NCBI GenBank assembly: GCA_964017195.1
Contig: OZ024890.1
Coordinates: 18,012,701 to 18,076,700 of the forward strand
From: Siderastrea radians
Lineage: Eukaryota > Cnidaria > Anthozoa > Scleractinia > Rhizangiidae
Reading direction: 5' to 3'
DNA: 64,000 bases
A program made the position numbers and the translations under genes. Under the pieces are notes generated by a model. That model worked only from the letters and a program-made list of their open reading frames with translations, was not told the origin of the DNA and did no database searches. Shown here piece after piece: positions 12,501 to 26,100 of the stretch (positions within the stretch are counted from its first letter, which is position 1; the number at the start of each line of letters is the position of its first letter).

Positions 12501-15500
12501 TATCGTTTACATTATTTGGACACCAAATTAAAGTGTTGCCTTAACAACGACTCGTGAAAGTCAGAAACAAACAGCACCGCAAGAACTATCCTACTCAATG
12601 AAATTCTTTTTGTTTTGTGTTTTTTGTTTTTGTCTTGTTTTTGTGACACTTAAAGATTTCCTCTACGAAACAAAATACGAACCACCTAGTCCACGTTCAC
12701 AGGAATAACCAACACCCTAGGAAAGTAGTCAGTGCTCAGCAGTTCTCATATAAGTGACTCAGGGCTGGAATATATCTGTATTTTTCATGGAAGGACATAA
12801 GTCCGACCAAGTCAACCTTTTTGCTCAGTCAAAAATAATAATCAAGGTATCGTTTCAGTAGCTCTCATGTGTGGTCCAGGGCTGCAAATATCATATGCAT
12901 TTTTTCTTAGAAGGATATATGTCCGACAAGTAACCCTTTTGCTCGTACAAACTAGTAATCAAGGCATCTTTTCATTCACCTACAAAATGATAGTCATTGG
13001 TAATAAAACATTTGTCTGGACTAAAGTTAAAATGTTGTCAGACATGGGCAAATTTCGGTCCGATGACCAACTGTTGTACGGTAGAACCTTGTAAAGTTTG
13101 CCCCTTCCTGTGACAGTATGGACCGGCGTTGAAGATAGTGAACTGTGAATTGCCGTACTTACCCGATTAAGTGCCGCCCTCGATTAAGCGCCGCATATGA
13201 GGGCAAAAATGTTAAAGAGCGCCGCCATCGAATAAGCGCCGCATTCATTCACAACAATGAGGTGCTTAATCGAAGCATCATCAGACTGAATTGTAGGAGG
13301 AGTCAAACTAAAAACCAAGTACGGTACAACTCAATCTAAACCAGCCTAGGAAATTTATTCTCCTGTCTTACAATGTTTTTTAGTTCGAAGTGGGTACATT
13401 TCATTATTTTGTTGTTAACATTTGCTTGTTATTGCTTACAAATGTTGCGATTTTTTAAAGAGCGCCACCCTTAGAAAAACGCCGTCCCCGAATAAGCGCC
13501 GCGTCTGGGACACTAAAACTTCAAAGAGCGTCGCGGCGCTTAATCGATTTTATATGGTAACTAAAGCAATACACTAAACCAAATTGGTAACAAGGCTGGC
13601 ACTTGAACAAAACCACAAATGTATTAGTTGGTATCTCAACTAGAACAACAAGCTTTCTTCAGGACCGGGATTATAATGAAAGAAAACAAAGGCCCCTAAA
13701 AATATCAGCACGGTTTATTTGTGCGTTGTGTTGTCCTTTGCATTCAAATGTTTTTTAATATTACTAGCACTTACCTGGGGCTTTTCAGGTGTCTTTTCCA
13801 CTTCTGGTTCAACCTCTTTACTCTTATCCTCCTGTGGTGCATTAGGATCATCAGGCCCCGATGCTACGAACACGTAATGAGACGGGGGATCAACGCCTAA
13901 CGGAGGGCGTCTCCGAACAGGATACGGTACTACGGCAAACGTGGCCGGCGGAGGGATAGGAGGGCCATGGGGACCCAAGCCAAGACCGTCCATAACCTGC
14001 AATACGTTGATAACACAACATCAGTCATAGGAAAAGACCAGTATAGGTCGCAATCCCATCTCTGAGACTGGGTTGACCCGTCATTTTAGCCAGAGTCGTT
14101 ACTCAGATGTAATACACGATATAGTCTTGTGGCGTCACGGCCACGCAACGTAATAATTTTATGTGTCCCAGTGAATTTCCAAGTAGATTCGTTATTTGTA
14201 ACTGCTTGACGATTTGTAAAATTTGTCTAGCTATCCTCTGCAACTCATCCACGAACTGAATTCGTTGGGAAGGCGTTGGGTTCAGAAAAACAAAGGAAAA
14301 TTCATCGTGGTGTGTTTATGTTCTCCGTAAAACCCAGTATTTGATTATTTAACACTGTTGTTTACAGAGGAAGGCAAAGAAATGTATCAAACTGTACAAC
14401 GCACGAGCAGAGCCATTGTTTTGCTAATTAAACCTTTTGCTTAGCGACGTTCTCTTTGCCGACGCCGTCGAGCATGTTTAACGTCCCTAACAACACCTTC
14501 TTCTTCCGAGCGTAGCGAGGTTTATAAATTTGTCGCGTGGGGATCGCGCGAGGATCGCTCAGGGCGGTCGAATCTCGATCTGCCTATATATATATCTATC
14601 GCGATGGTGTCCGCACAGTTGCCTAGCAACAAAACCAAATCGCGACCGCTGACAGTTGCGCACTCTCATGTTTCTTCGCTACGTACATTTGAGTGCTGTG
14701 TTTTGTTCATCGTCTGTGAACAAGTTTATAATATGTGGACCAATTTCTGATGCAAATGAGAGCACGAGCAAAGACAGCAACGCCTGATTTAGCAAGCGGC
14801 TGGAAATCCATTGCGGGGGAGATTTACCACTGAAACTCAGCATGAACGCCGACTTGAAATTCAGCGCAAACGACGAAGGCGAAAGATGTCAACGACAAGA
14901 AAGCACGGGTAGAGAACATCGTTTACCGGCAATAGCCTAGTGAAGACTAAAGCCGTCAGCAGGACACAGATATCACAGGCGAGAAATCTTAGGCAACGTA
15001 GTTTAAATTTAGCTCAATAGCACAGCGCTACTACAAAACGAGATTCGAGAACAAGGTCTTCGAATCACACCGACTGAATAATAAGAATTATGAACTCAGC
15101 GGCTACAAACTCTTTGAGAAAATGTGTGTTGAAGGCGATCAGGACCGGCGACACCGACAAGAAGTGCTCCGACAAAATGATTTGTTAGAAGCAACGAGAG
15201 TCGACAAGAGATACACGACCATCATAATGCTTTTCTTAGAACGAGTAGAATACCTTTCCAACGGATGGTGACTGAACAGATTAGCTCAAAATTATTTCCT
15301 CTCTCTACCATTATCTTTACTCTTGATGTACCAGTAATTATCAACATATAATTATTTTTCCAAGTATGATTAAAACCACAGATTACACAAGAGAAATTAA
15401 ATTATTTCATAAAATAGGTTTCAGTTCCCCAAACAGTGCCTATTTGTGTATGAGCAGTAAAAAGAATTTAAATTTTAAGTTTAGGACGTTCCCAAAAAAT

Positions 15501-18500
15501 ATTGGAAAGAAATAATTCATATCGGATCAGTATGAATTTATAAGAGTTTATGTTTCCCGTTTCAGTTCTTGACCCTGTTAATAGTTTAAAAACATATTCA
15601 GATGGTTAAGAAAGGGCAATTTCTGTTCACAATTTGGATAGAAATGCACTTATAAGTATTGCTCTGCTCCTAGCAATTACCACTTAATGTGTAGCGGGGA
15701 TAGGTACATTCATGTACGTATTTGGTGTGAAACAAAAATTATTGCTTAACATTAATTATTGATAATAATTTTATGCTACATATAGTGACCAGCATCACAG
15801 CTCTCCTTGCAATGCACAATCTTGAAAGCACCAAGATCATTGGAATTGAGATCCTGATCACCTTCAACATGAGTTGTCTATGTGAAAGTTTACTTACTTC
15901 TGAAGGTTTCATGTGCTATAATCTACACTCACCCTTTCCCTTTGTTAGCTACTCTTGCTTTCCACACCAATTGACCCTTTAAGCCCCAATGTAAACCTAC
16001 AAATTCTCCTTACTGGTCTTCATACAGTTCTTGTAGTACTTGTGCAGAGAACTTCTTTCTACTGACATCTACACTTTTCATGTTTGGTGATCAATTCCTT
16101 AATTCTGATAACCTGATTAAAGCATTGCTATTGTAGGGAGATGCTGGTCACTGGGGCTTCAAGGGTTAATGTACATGTATCATTTTGTGACAATTATCTA
16201 ATCCAATTTTTTTGTGTGTTGGGGGGAATGAATCCTGGAGGGGGGGGGGTACTCAACAAAGTTTTATACAGGGAGGCTCCACCCCGAGGTCCAACCCCTT
16301 ACCCTTTTATATACCATTTTTCACCGAAAAGGTACCCCTTTCGTATACCCTTCATTGAAAAATGGTACCCCTTTCACATACCTAATCGAAAACACTGCAT
16401 CCCTTTCCTAAACCCTTGGAATGCAGTTAATGAACGACATTGCGAGAGAACAGATGCTAACCAGAAGTTATTATCTACTCGAAAATTAATATTTTAATCA
16501 AAGGTCCTTTTAAATACCTAAATGATAGATTTCCCTACCCTTTCATATACTTCAGCTCATGAAATCCTTACCCTTTTATATACCTGAAGCCTGAAAAAGG
16601 TACCCCTTTCGGGCGGAGCCTCCACGTATAGGCTACTATAGGGAGTGCCTCCCCTCCCCCCCCCCCCCCCGGAATGAATAAACATGTTACCACATCAAAT
16701 GTGCTTTGCTTGCCATTATTCTTTATTAGTCTCATTTCAATTTTTGGGTAAAAACGAATAATTTTCTTAATCCAGCTGTACCAACATTGTATTTTCTGGG
16801 CTGCATCACTCTTCAGCAGTAATTGACTCCTGCTATCTCAACCATTCAAGGGAAATAAAGAATTGTTTTAGCTACATGTATCGACACTTGTCAATACCCA
16901 GTAAATAAAACAAAAAAACTGTACAGCAGCATTTAAAGGAAACGGCCTGGTTAATGTTGGAGATAGCATGCATTAAGTGCCAAGTTGGAATTTGAACTGC
17001 ATTTCTGATTAAACTATTCTCACCCAACCAAAATAAACAGAAACACCACTGTCTTGGACAACAGGTCCACAACAATACTATGCATCCTCTCTAGAGAGCA
17101 ATGCCACAATGAAGAGAGGTGGGGGGGGGGGGGGGGCTGAATGTATCTTCGTGTCCAGTCACATACAGCAGTTAGCTCTAATTAAACCCGCAAACTCGTA
17201 CCCAGTTCCTATGCATTAGATTTTAGAATGACAGGGTATTGGATGCAAGTTGTATGGAAGCAACTGGGAACCAGAATGTCGATCTGAACTCCCAATTCAG
17301 GACCATTGTGGCCACCCAGCCACACCTCCAGTTCAACTGAAATTCTATCTCCTCCCCACCCCCATCGCTCCATTTTGTGGTGTACCATTGCCCGAGCTTT
17401 GCGAGGTTATGCGAATCACGTATTTCTAGTTAACATAAATAATTATCATTTGCCAACCTCCTCAAGAGTTGGAAGAACTCCTTTAGCAAAAGTCTGTTGA
17501 GCCTGTGACTCTGTTGGGTTCCCTGTGTCAACAATAAGTTGAGGCACTCCCACCCCGTCCTTTTTACTGCCATCTTCATCATCATCGTGGTCACCGCTGA
17601 CCGCTGACATTGGCGAATCAGAGATCTGAAGGCAAAACGTTCAACACATTAGTGTCATGATCCCTGGTAGTAAACAATGTGAATTCTGGGATGAATTGCA
17701 AAAATACGTCCCTGCTTCCTCCCTTCCCTACCCTCTTCAAACCCACCTTCCGCCCCCTCAGAAGTTTTGCCCTTTCCTGAGAACTTGCATACCATTTCAT
17801 TCTCCGGAAATTTCGCGAACACCCCCCTCCCCACCCCCCACCCCATCAACTGAAAGAACCAAGAAGAGAAGAAAGGGGAGTCATTCATCGCAGTAAACTA
17901 TAACATCTGAAACTTTCCAAACAGAATGACGAGTATGTCATTTTATTTTCAAACGAGTTGGTTTTTTTTGTGTGTGTGTATGTAAATGGTGAGAATTCGG
18001 CTGTCTGTTTGATAAAGAGATCTTAGCCCTTCATCACCTACCTCTTTAGCTCTCTCTTTCTCTCTTTCCTTCTCCCTTTCTCTCAGTTCCTTCTCTTTGT
18101 CCTTCTTATCTCGAGCTCGTCTGGTCGATCCAGGAACTGGAATAGTCTCGTCAAAGTTTTCAGACTTTGGAGTATCTGCACGTGCCACATTGCCGGTAGT
18201 CCGATCCCAGTTCTGTAGCAAGTTGTCAATATCTCGGAGACTGGTCTCAAATGCAGTGAACCTGCCAAACCAAAACAGTTGGTTCGTTAGGGTGATTTCA
18301 TTTTCGTATGGATTCTACAACATTCTCTCTACAGATAAAAGAAGCAGTGCAGTTTCCTTTTCGAAATTATGGAGAGCAAAACAAACATTATATTTTCTAA
18401 ATTTCCCGGAAGCTTCCAATACAAATAGGATTTCTTTCAAGAGAGAAAAGGGCTGCAAGAAGTTTAGAAAGAAATAAAGAACAATTTGTACCCAAACCAG

Positions 18501-20118
18501 TAAATTGAACGAACCAAGACGCCCGTTAGTTCTAGCGCTAAGCTCCGCTCTTTGTAGCATCTTTACCTCTTTCCCTTTGTCCGGAGGATAGTCAATAACA
18601 GGGTTACCAAGTTTTTTCTATCCTTTTTCCAATACACATAAATTTAATTTTATAGAACAGGGTAAAAGAGATAACAGACAGTCTCATGTATGGCAACAAC
18701 ACGCTGGCATCGACTTGGACTCGAACCACTGACCTTCATACCAAACGTCCGACTCGCGAAAAGAAAGTCAGTTTATTTTCATGACCAAACTTACTTTTTC
18801 GTCAGTTCTTTTTCTCTCTCCTCTCCTCCGTTGGCTGTTTATTTTCCTCCGCCTGAAGAAGCTGCAGCGGTGGATGCATTATCGCCGATGACTGGCGATG
18901 CTTCTGTACTTTGGCTACGCTCAGGCGCTTCTTCTCATCAGTAACATCGCTGCTGTCGGAGCGCTCGGAGATCACCGAGGGGGCGCCCGTGCGTGTGTCA
19001 AAGGGCTGTGCTTGTGACGCCAGGCCAGTGGTGCGGCTTGGCGTCAGTTTGTCGCTGCTCTTCTCAGGTTTCTTCTCTTTTGGGTCATAACCTTTCTTGG
19101 CACCAGGTCCTCCTACGTGCTGAGTGCCGCGACGTTTACCTTTTTGATTACCACTATGAAAACAAAGTTACACAAGTTAAAACCAACAGAAATGAGAGGA
19201 AAGTCATATAATTAATTCGCCTACTTAAGAATGAGGAGTGATTATCTCCCAATTCAAGAATAAATTCCAGGAAACCAAGTAAAAACGAAGCAAAAGGCAC
19301 AGGTGAGCTTGAGTTGGTTTTCCGAGATGTATCCTTGAATTGTCATTGGAAAGCCAATCGCACGAAAGTATGTGATTTGATCATATCTGACCAATCACAT
19401 CAAGTGCAAATTAAGCAAAGTGCCAATCAAAACTGGAATCAAAATCGTGCAACCGGTGCCAAGCGCGGGAAAACGCACGTAAGCCTTGTTACCATTGGTT
19501 TTAGTTTTGCTCTTCATTGATTGAAAAAAGAACAAGTTTGTCCTGAGTGGTAGGAGCATGTTACACGTGACGGTTCAACAAACAAACACCTTCAGCTTTC
19601 TATGAAAAAGTGAAAATGGAAAACAAGCTCAACGTTTTCTTACAGACACTGCTCCAAATGTTCAAGTATTTGATCTACATACCGCTCTTCCTCGAGTCTC
19701 TTCTCTTCCATCAGAGCTTGCAGCTCTTTCTCTTTCTTCTCCCTCTCCTGTCGCTCTAATTCTCGTTTGCGTCTTTCTTTCTTCTGTTCCAAGTGTTTCT
19801 TATCCACCTCAGCCTTCTCTTCTTCTGTTAAAGCATCGTACTCGTCTTCAGACATCTCCTCAAGCCGACGCTTTTCTTCTTCTTCCTTTTGTTTTTCAAG
19901 CTTGGCTGAAGAAAAAATTGTTAAGAGAACGTCAATATGAAACAATGGGGGTAAACCAGAGGGAAATCTTACGCCACAGCAAGGGCTCTATTTTCTCTGT
20001 AAAAGCTGAAACTGGAAAATAGCAATCCCTTTTTAGTCCAAAACGGGAAAAAAATTTAACAGTCTGTACCATATTTTAAGCCACAACGTTCCAAAAACCG
20101 TATACATTAGGGCAGACC

Positions 20119-20197
<79 letters not shown>

Positions 20198-23100
20198 CGA
20201 TGATAGCTACTTCTGTCGCGCAAATATACTGTAGCAGTTCTTCCGCAAATGTAAAGTCTGTATTTGCGAATATCAACTTCACACTAAGCATGATTTTTCC
20301 CATGAAAAAGGCGGCTATTTGCAAAACGTTGGGCTTTTCATTTGTCTGGGGGGCCTATTTCAACTGAGATAAGGATTTCCGCTATATAACGACTTTCGCT
20401 TCCTGAATACTAACCTTGTTCTTCTTTCTTCTTTTCGTCCACAGCCTTTAGCTTAGCCTGATCAAGCATCAGGGTCACAAAGAAGATATACTTGCGGTTA
20501 TTAAAGGCTCGTAGAATAGCATTGGCAGTACCCATCATGCTAGGACTGAACAGCGACTCCAGGCCATCCACAACAATGCCTCTCTGACAGTCACTCAGCT
20601 AGAAAAAAAGTACTCAACAATTACTTGAGTCCTACGTAAGGGGAGGCAAGACTTCTGAAAGAATCATTCGTGCAAGACTCGTTTTCATGCCACAACGTTA
20701 TAAGCGTAATTAGCTACAATATGAACTCATGTACGACTCATTTGAGTCAAGACTGGATGATGTGAAAGCTTTTCCTCTAAGCATTTATTTCTATCATTCA
20801 TCCGGGCGATTTCTATACTGATATTTTTTACGACTCTTTAAAAAGCTGTGAACCTGAGAAATGTCCAACTATTAGACCAGTGTGTTTTACGTCAACGCTA
20901 CAGTCCAATGAAATGTTCAACCCTTGTCCAATGTGTTTCAAGTCAACCCTAGTCCCGTGTGTCTCAAGTCAACCCTAGTCCGGTGTGTTTCAAGTCAACG
21001 CTAGTCCAATGAAATGCTCAACCGTAGTCCAATGCATTTCAAGTCAACCGTAGTCCAATAAAAAGCTCAACGCTATTCCAATGTATCAATCCTAGTCCAA
21101 TGTGTTTTAGTGTAGACGTCTAGACTTCAAAAGAGTGATTGTAGCCTATAAGTACGTGAAGTGAACAATTTTGCGTTTTCACTCTCGTGTACCCTTTACA
21201 ATAATGTTACCTACTACAACAATAACGGAACAAACCTGCATTCTCTCAGCAAGAATTTCAACAAGAAGGTCCTCGGGCAGAACGCAACTGTACAATCCGT
21301 CCTCACCAGCCACACTAGCACTCACACTCAGCTTCCGACCTAAAGGTGCAGCCTGGGGAGGGGTACCAGGGGGCGACTGTTGCAGTAGAGGAATGGTCTT
21401 GCCAGCACCTCCCCCACGGGGACCACCAGCTATGGTGGAGGTCTTCCGGTCCTTACCCAGGAAGGACTGTGCGCCAGTGACCGAGCCGGCAGTGGAAGCT
21501 GACGGGCCGCTGGCTGCAGCCAGAGCGGTCACGGCTTCCACACTGAGTCCTCCTGTTGGCTGAGTAATCTGGATATCAGCTGTCTGTTCGGCTTCTTTGG
21601 CTGCTCGGGCGGCGGATGCACACAAATCCTTGGCTCTTTGAGCTTTATAAACACACAGGATATGAGATGGAATAGTTATGTGGAAATATTAAGTAGAACA
21701 ACTAGCACGCGGATCAGCATAGTAGCTCAAGAAACACAACACTGCGTTATGGAGAAAAAGGCTCAAATAGGGAAACAGTATCTGAAGAGTGGTGGGTCTT
21801 CCGTTTTGTGTTCTTGTTTAGTACTAATAGTGCTTGCTCGATCATGAGTTTGTACATACCAAATAATTGAATCATGCGTACATGTATACAGTTTTTCGTT
21901 AACAGAAACAACATTTTATGAGGACGCAGTGCCTACATTAAATTTCAGCGAGCGAACTTTGAGCCATTTTGCTCACAGATTAGGTGTTACGTTGTCAAGT
22001 TCGTTTTGCCTTATTGACAACACTCCTGTCGCAAAACTCAGATATACTACATTCTTGAACAAAGGAATTATTCCAAAGAAACTACTTAGGTCCCCGGCCC
22101 CAGCACAAACATAGATCTATGAACTTGCATTAGTGTAACTACAGAGGGAAATTGCCCAGAAATTTTCTCTGCAGACAACGGACATGCTCTTACCGGCAGA
22201 GGTGTTTCCACTAGATATCGCTTCTATAACCACACCATCCACTGTCAAAAGAGCTGCTCCATACATCTTAGCGAGTGACACAGCAGTGGCAGTCTTGCCA
22301 GACAGGGGTGCGCCGTGTACCACCAAGGCAATACCTCGCCTGTTACGTGCCGCCCTCCCTTCTGCTGACAGGTCAATACCCAGATACCGAGCAATGGCGG
22401 CAGATACTGGAGTGATCTCTAGATCACCTACACCGAGACTGCTGCTGTCTGCAATGATAAAATAATAAGAGATTCTGGAGCTGAGATCTGAGAACGGGTG
22501 CGAAAAATTACGTACCATGATCTGGAATAGGGTTAGGATTTGTAGAACTTGGCAGCATACTCCAACTAAAAATTTCAAGGTATCCCCCCCATATCGATGA
22601 GCAACAAGCTCATCGAGTAGGAATCACTTTGTAAGCTACCCTCCTTACCATCCTTAGCTCCATCGCCAGTATCACTGCCAGCTCTGCCACCCTCCCCTGA
22701 AGTAGAAGGTGGCACTGTAGCTATGACAGGTGGAGCACCAGCACCTTCTCCTGCTTTTTCTCCTGCCTTCTCAGCCTGGGCTGCTGCTTCTGCGGCGGCT
22801 GCTTCTGCCTTCTCTTTGTCTGCTGCTTCTTTCTGTCTCTGCTGTTCATTGTAAGCATCTGTGACCTCTTGAGGAAGCTTCTCTCCTGGCTGACGCGGGG
22901 GTAGCAGGATGGTGTTGTATTCATCGTAACCCTTCATTGTGCGAAGCATCTGCAAAGAAGCCAAGTACGATGCCGGGTTAGTGAGATTGTCATTGAATGG
23001 CAATAGGCTTGAGTCACTCTCCCTAAAGCTGAATATGCTTACAAGCTACAAGTTATTAGCTGTCTACTTCAGTGTTTTATTTGCCACAATTGCTGCCATG

Positions 23101-26100
23101 GGCCAGGATACGAGCCCACCTCCTCGCTCTTTGTTAACAAACCAACAACTTGTATCGCTCTTTATAATCCTTTGTAATTTGTAAACTAAAAAAAGCTCTA
23201 GACTTCAAGGTAATTGAAAACTGAAATAATTTTTTCCACAATGGTCTTTAGACTTTCTTAGCTTAGGTGAAACCAATTTTCTTGCTTTAGGGCAGAACGT
23301 AAATAAATGCCCAGGAGGATTTGCAAACAAAGCCAGCCGAAAATGTGTTGAATTCACCCACAATCGAGACAATGCACCAGTTAGCTACGTCATAAATGCA
23401 TTTTGCTTTCTTTAATTTTAAATACGTATATTTTCAAAACTGTTTTTCATATATGATTATAATAACGTTACATGAAATTACTCTAAAAGCACTTTTAACG
23501 CTTTAAAGGATCGACGGAAAGAACTATTTTCTGCGAGCCTTTCTCACAAACTTAAGCTTGCAAAATGCTCTTGTCATACCTTCTCCTCGTCCAGATACTG
23601 CTTGTCAAACTCCAAAGAGTAAATCTCCACAGGAAATGATGATGGATTTCTTACCACCACTTCCTTCTCGTCCCCAGTTGAATGAGGAAGGACTGGACCA
23701 AATTCGATCAAAGTAGAGCTGAACTCTAACTTGGGCTCATTCCCCTGGCCGCTTACATTGATCACGTGGCGGCTGGAACTCTGGGCAATCCGTATAACAA
23801 GGCGCTGACTGTAAGAGATCTGTCACGTAAATGAAAAACAGGGTTTTTAACCTATGAAACCTATGAAAGCTGTAAGGTGATATTGACCTTATGCATCAGT
23901 CAATTCCTGCGGTGCCCATCCCCCCCCGGGCCAACCCCCGGGCATTAGCATTTTTTTTTTTAAAAATGGCAAATTCCCGGGGGTGGGGACAAGTAAGTCC
24001 GTCAAATGCCCCGGGGTGGGACCAAAATAGATGGCAAATGCCCCACCCCCGGGATCATCTAGAAAGCAACACTGCTCAAGATTTTAATAATAAATCATAA
24101 CGAAAAAAGTGTCACTCATCATTATTATCAATGCGCTTCGGTTATTTTATACCTGTGCGTCTCCCCTTCCGTTGTTCATTTGTTTTCAAAATAATGATAC
24201 TTTATTTATATCAATAACACGTTCATTTATTTGATTTTGACATACACAACTTATAAGTGCTTTATTAAATAAGCTATATTAAAAGAAATGCTTAAATAAT
24301 TTCGAAGAACTGAAAAAGCATGATCCGTATTTAACAAACGGCCAAAAACATAAAAATATTTTTACTAAACTGGTCATCTCGGAGAGCTTTAAAAAAATCC
24401 ATATAGTACGTAGAATTAATTTCACTTGATACAGTATTTAATCAACAAACGATGAAATCAATCAGCGAACAGCAACAAAGGAATGGAAGATCATGGACGA
24501 CCTCAGACTGACTACACCGGAACGTTTTTCTCACCTTGTCAAATGCCCCGGGGTCGTCCCGGGGGTAGGCAAATGCCCGACCCCCGGGCAGTGATAAAAT
24601 TTTAAATGCCCCACCCCCGGGATTAAAACGTGAGCAAATGCCCGACTAATGCCCGGGGGGGGGATGGGCACCGCTGGAATTGACTGATGCATTACACTAC
24701 CCTGAGTACCAGAGGTTTCTCTCGTGTGCTTTGTGGAGTTGCATGCCACAGGCCGATTTGTTCCCATCAACGCAGCGCCAGTATTAAAAAATATCAGACA
24801 CTAAGTTTGCCCGTTCAAAGCAGTAGGGCACCAACTCTCACCTCCTCAGTGGGCATGAACTTGACTTGAACATTAATCCGCTGACCAGGCATCAGTGAGC
24901 CGATGGGAGGCATGACCTCAAAGTACTTTGGTTTGGGTTTTTCTGTGCGCAGCTTTTTGCGCAGATGTAGCGGAATCATCTTGCCTGACTACATTGCAAA
25001 GATAAACAAATGAGATTACAATGAGATGCTAGCATATGGCAAACGACAAAAATGTATGTCAGTTGTAAGTAAGAATACCACTGTACCATGTAAAACGGTC
25101 GCTACTTAAATGAGGACAATTTATAAGTAAACACGTCGATTGTTTTCATATAGACTACAAGCAGTTCTTCTTTCACCTTAGGGATAGTCGGGCGAAAAGA
25201 ACACGAGAACACGTGCAAAAGTCGCCTTCCCGCGTGGAAGCGAACGCGCGCGCGGCGATCAAGAGGGCACGTTACATTTCCACGCGGCATCCTACGCGTG
25301 GTTACGTTTTTCTCGTTTAAGACTATCCCCGAGCAGGAGGTACTCCTCATGGGATAGTCTTAACCCTTCAAGCCCTGATACAAAAATGCATATTTCCCTT
25401 ACTGTTCTCCATACACTTCTTATGGAACTAGTAAGGAGAATTTGTCTAAATATCAAGACATCTTATCCTTAGTGTTCTCTTTCTTTGTTCTCACCCCTTG
25501 AATGTTTTAACAAGTGACAGGGCTCAAAAACGGCTGAACATGCGCAGTAAAACCCAGGTCCTCTTCCCGCCATTCGATTTTCAAAATGGCGGACGACGAA
25601 TCAAAACCTAACACGTCATTGTAACGGCTCCTTGCAGCCTCCTGCACGCTGAAAGCCCTCAAAAACAACTTGGGTAATCTGTACAATCACTTATGCTGAA
25701 GTTGTGACTCTGATCGAAGAAATCGAAATGGTATTTTCAGTTTTATCCGGCGATGAAGACACCTCTTCCCCAAGGATACTTTGAGCTTTTCGTAATTGCC
25801 CCAAGGTACAGTTTTTGCGTTAACTAAGGTCGTGTCAAGTTCTCTAAGGTTTTGAAACGCAAATTTCCGTAGCTTGTTTATTCCTATTTAACATATCAAA
25901 AATGACTTTTGATTCGTTCTGATGAAAATTTTTAAATGCTTCTTGTTTATGGACTTCATTAACGCTACCCAAAGAAGAAAAATATGGCGGAATAATTCAC
26001 AAGTAGAGCACAATCTTGTCCGCTCGCGTTGTGTTTTTAGCTTAATTTTGTACTATTCATCCGTCTCTTGTTTTAATTGTCGCTTGTGAATCGCATGCCG

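Larger units (their letters stand above)
13997..17457. other. HYDIN intron 44, contents
   Basis: 3.46-kb intron. Besides the MITE (15971-16169), the G-rich element (16234-16670), a poly-G run at 17120-17136 and the X-box-like motif, the region 14440-15250 is CpG-rich, repeat-like sequence with no ORF or recognised element. Confidence 0.6.

Noticed and set aside
18690..18775. Antisense tRNA-like stretch in intron 42
   Set aside because: Only a B-box-like GGTTCGAGTCC and vague arms; too degraded to call.
19310..19530. CCAAT-rich stretch as a MITE
   Set aside because: Several CCAAT/ATTGG motifs resemble the 5280-5571 element, but I could not match inverted ends or a target duplication.
20076..20367. 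Poly-Met and poly-Ile ORFs
   Set aside because: Produced by the trinucleotide microsatellite.
23805..23808. Alternative exon 36 acceptor four bases upstream
   Set aside because: It has a better-looking pyrimidine context but would break frame with exon 35; the downstream AG keeps frame.
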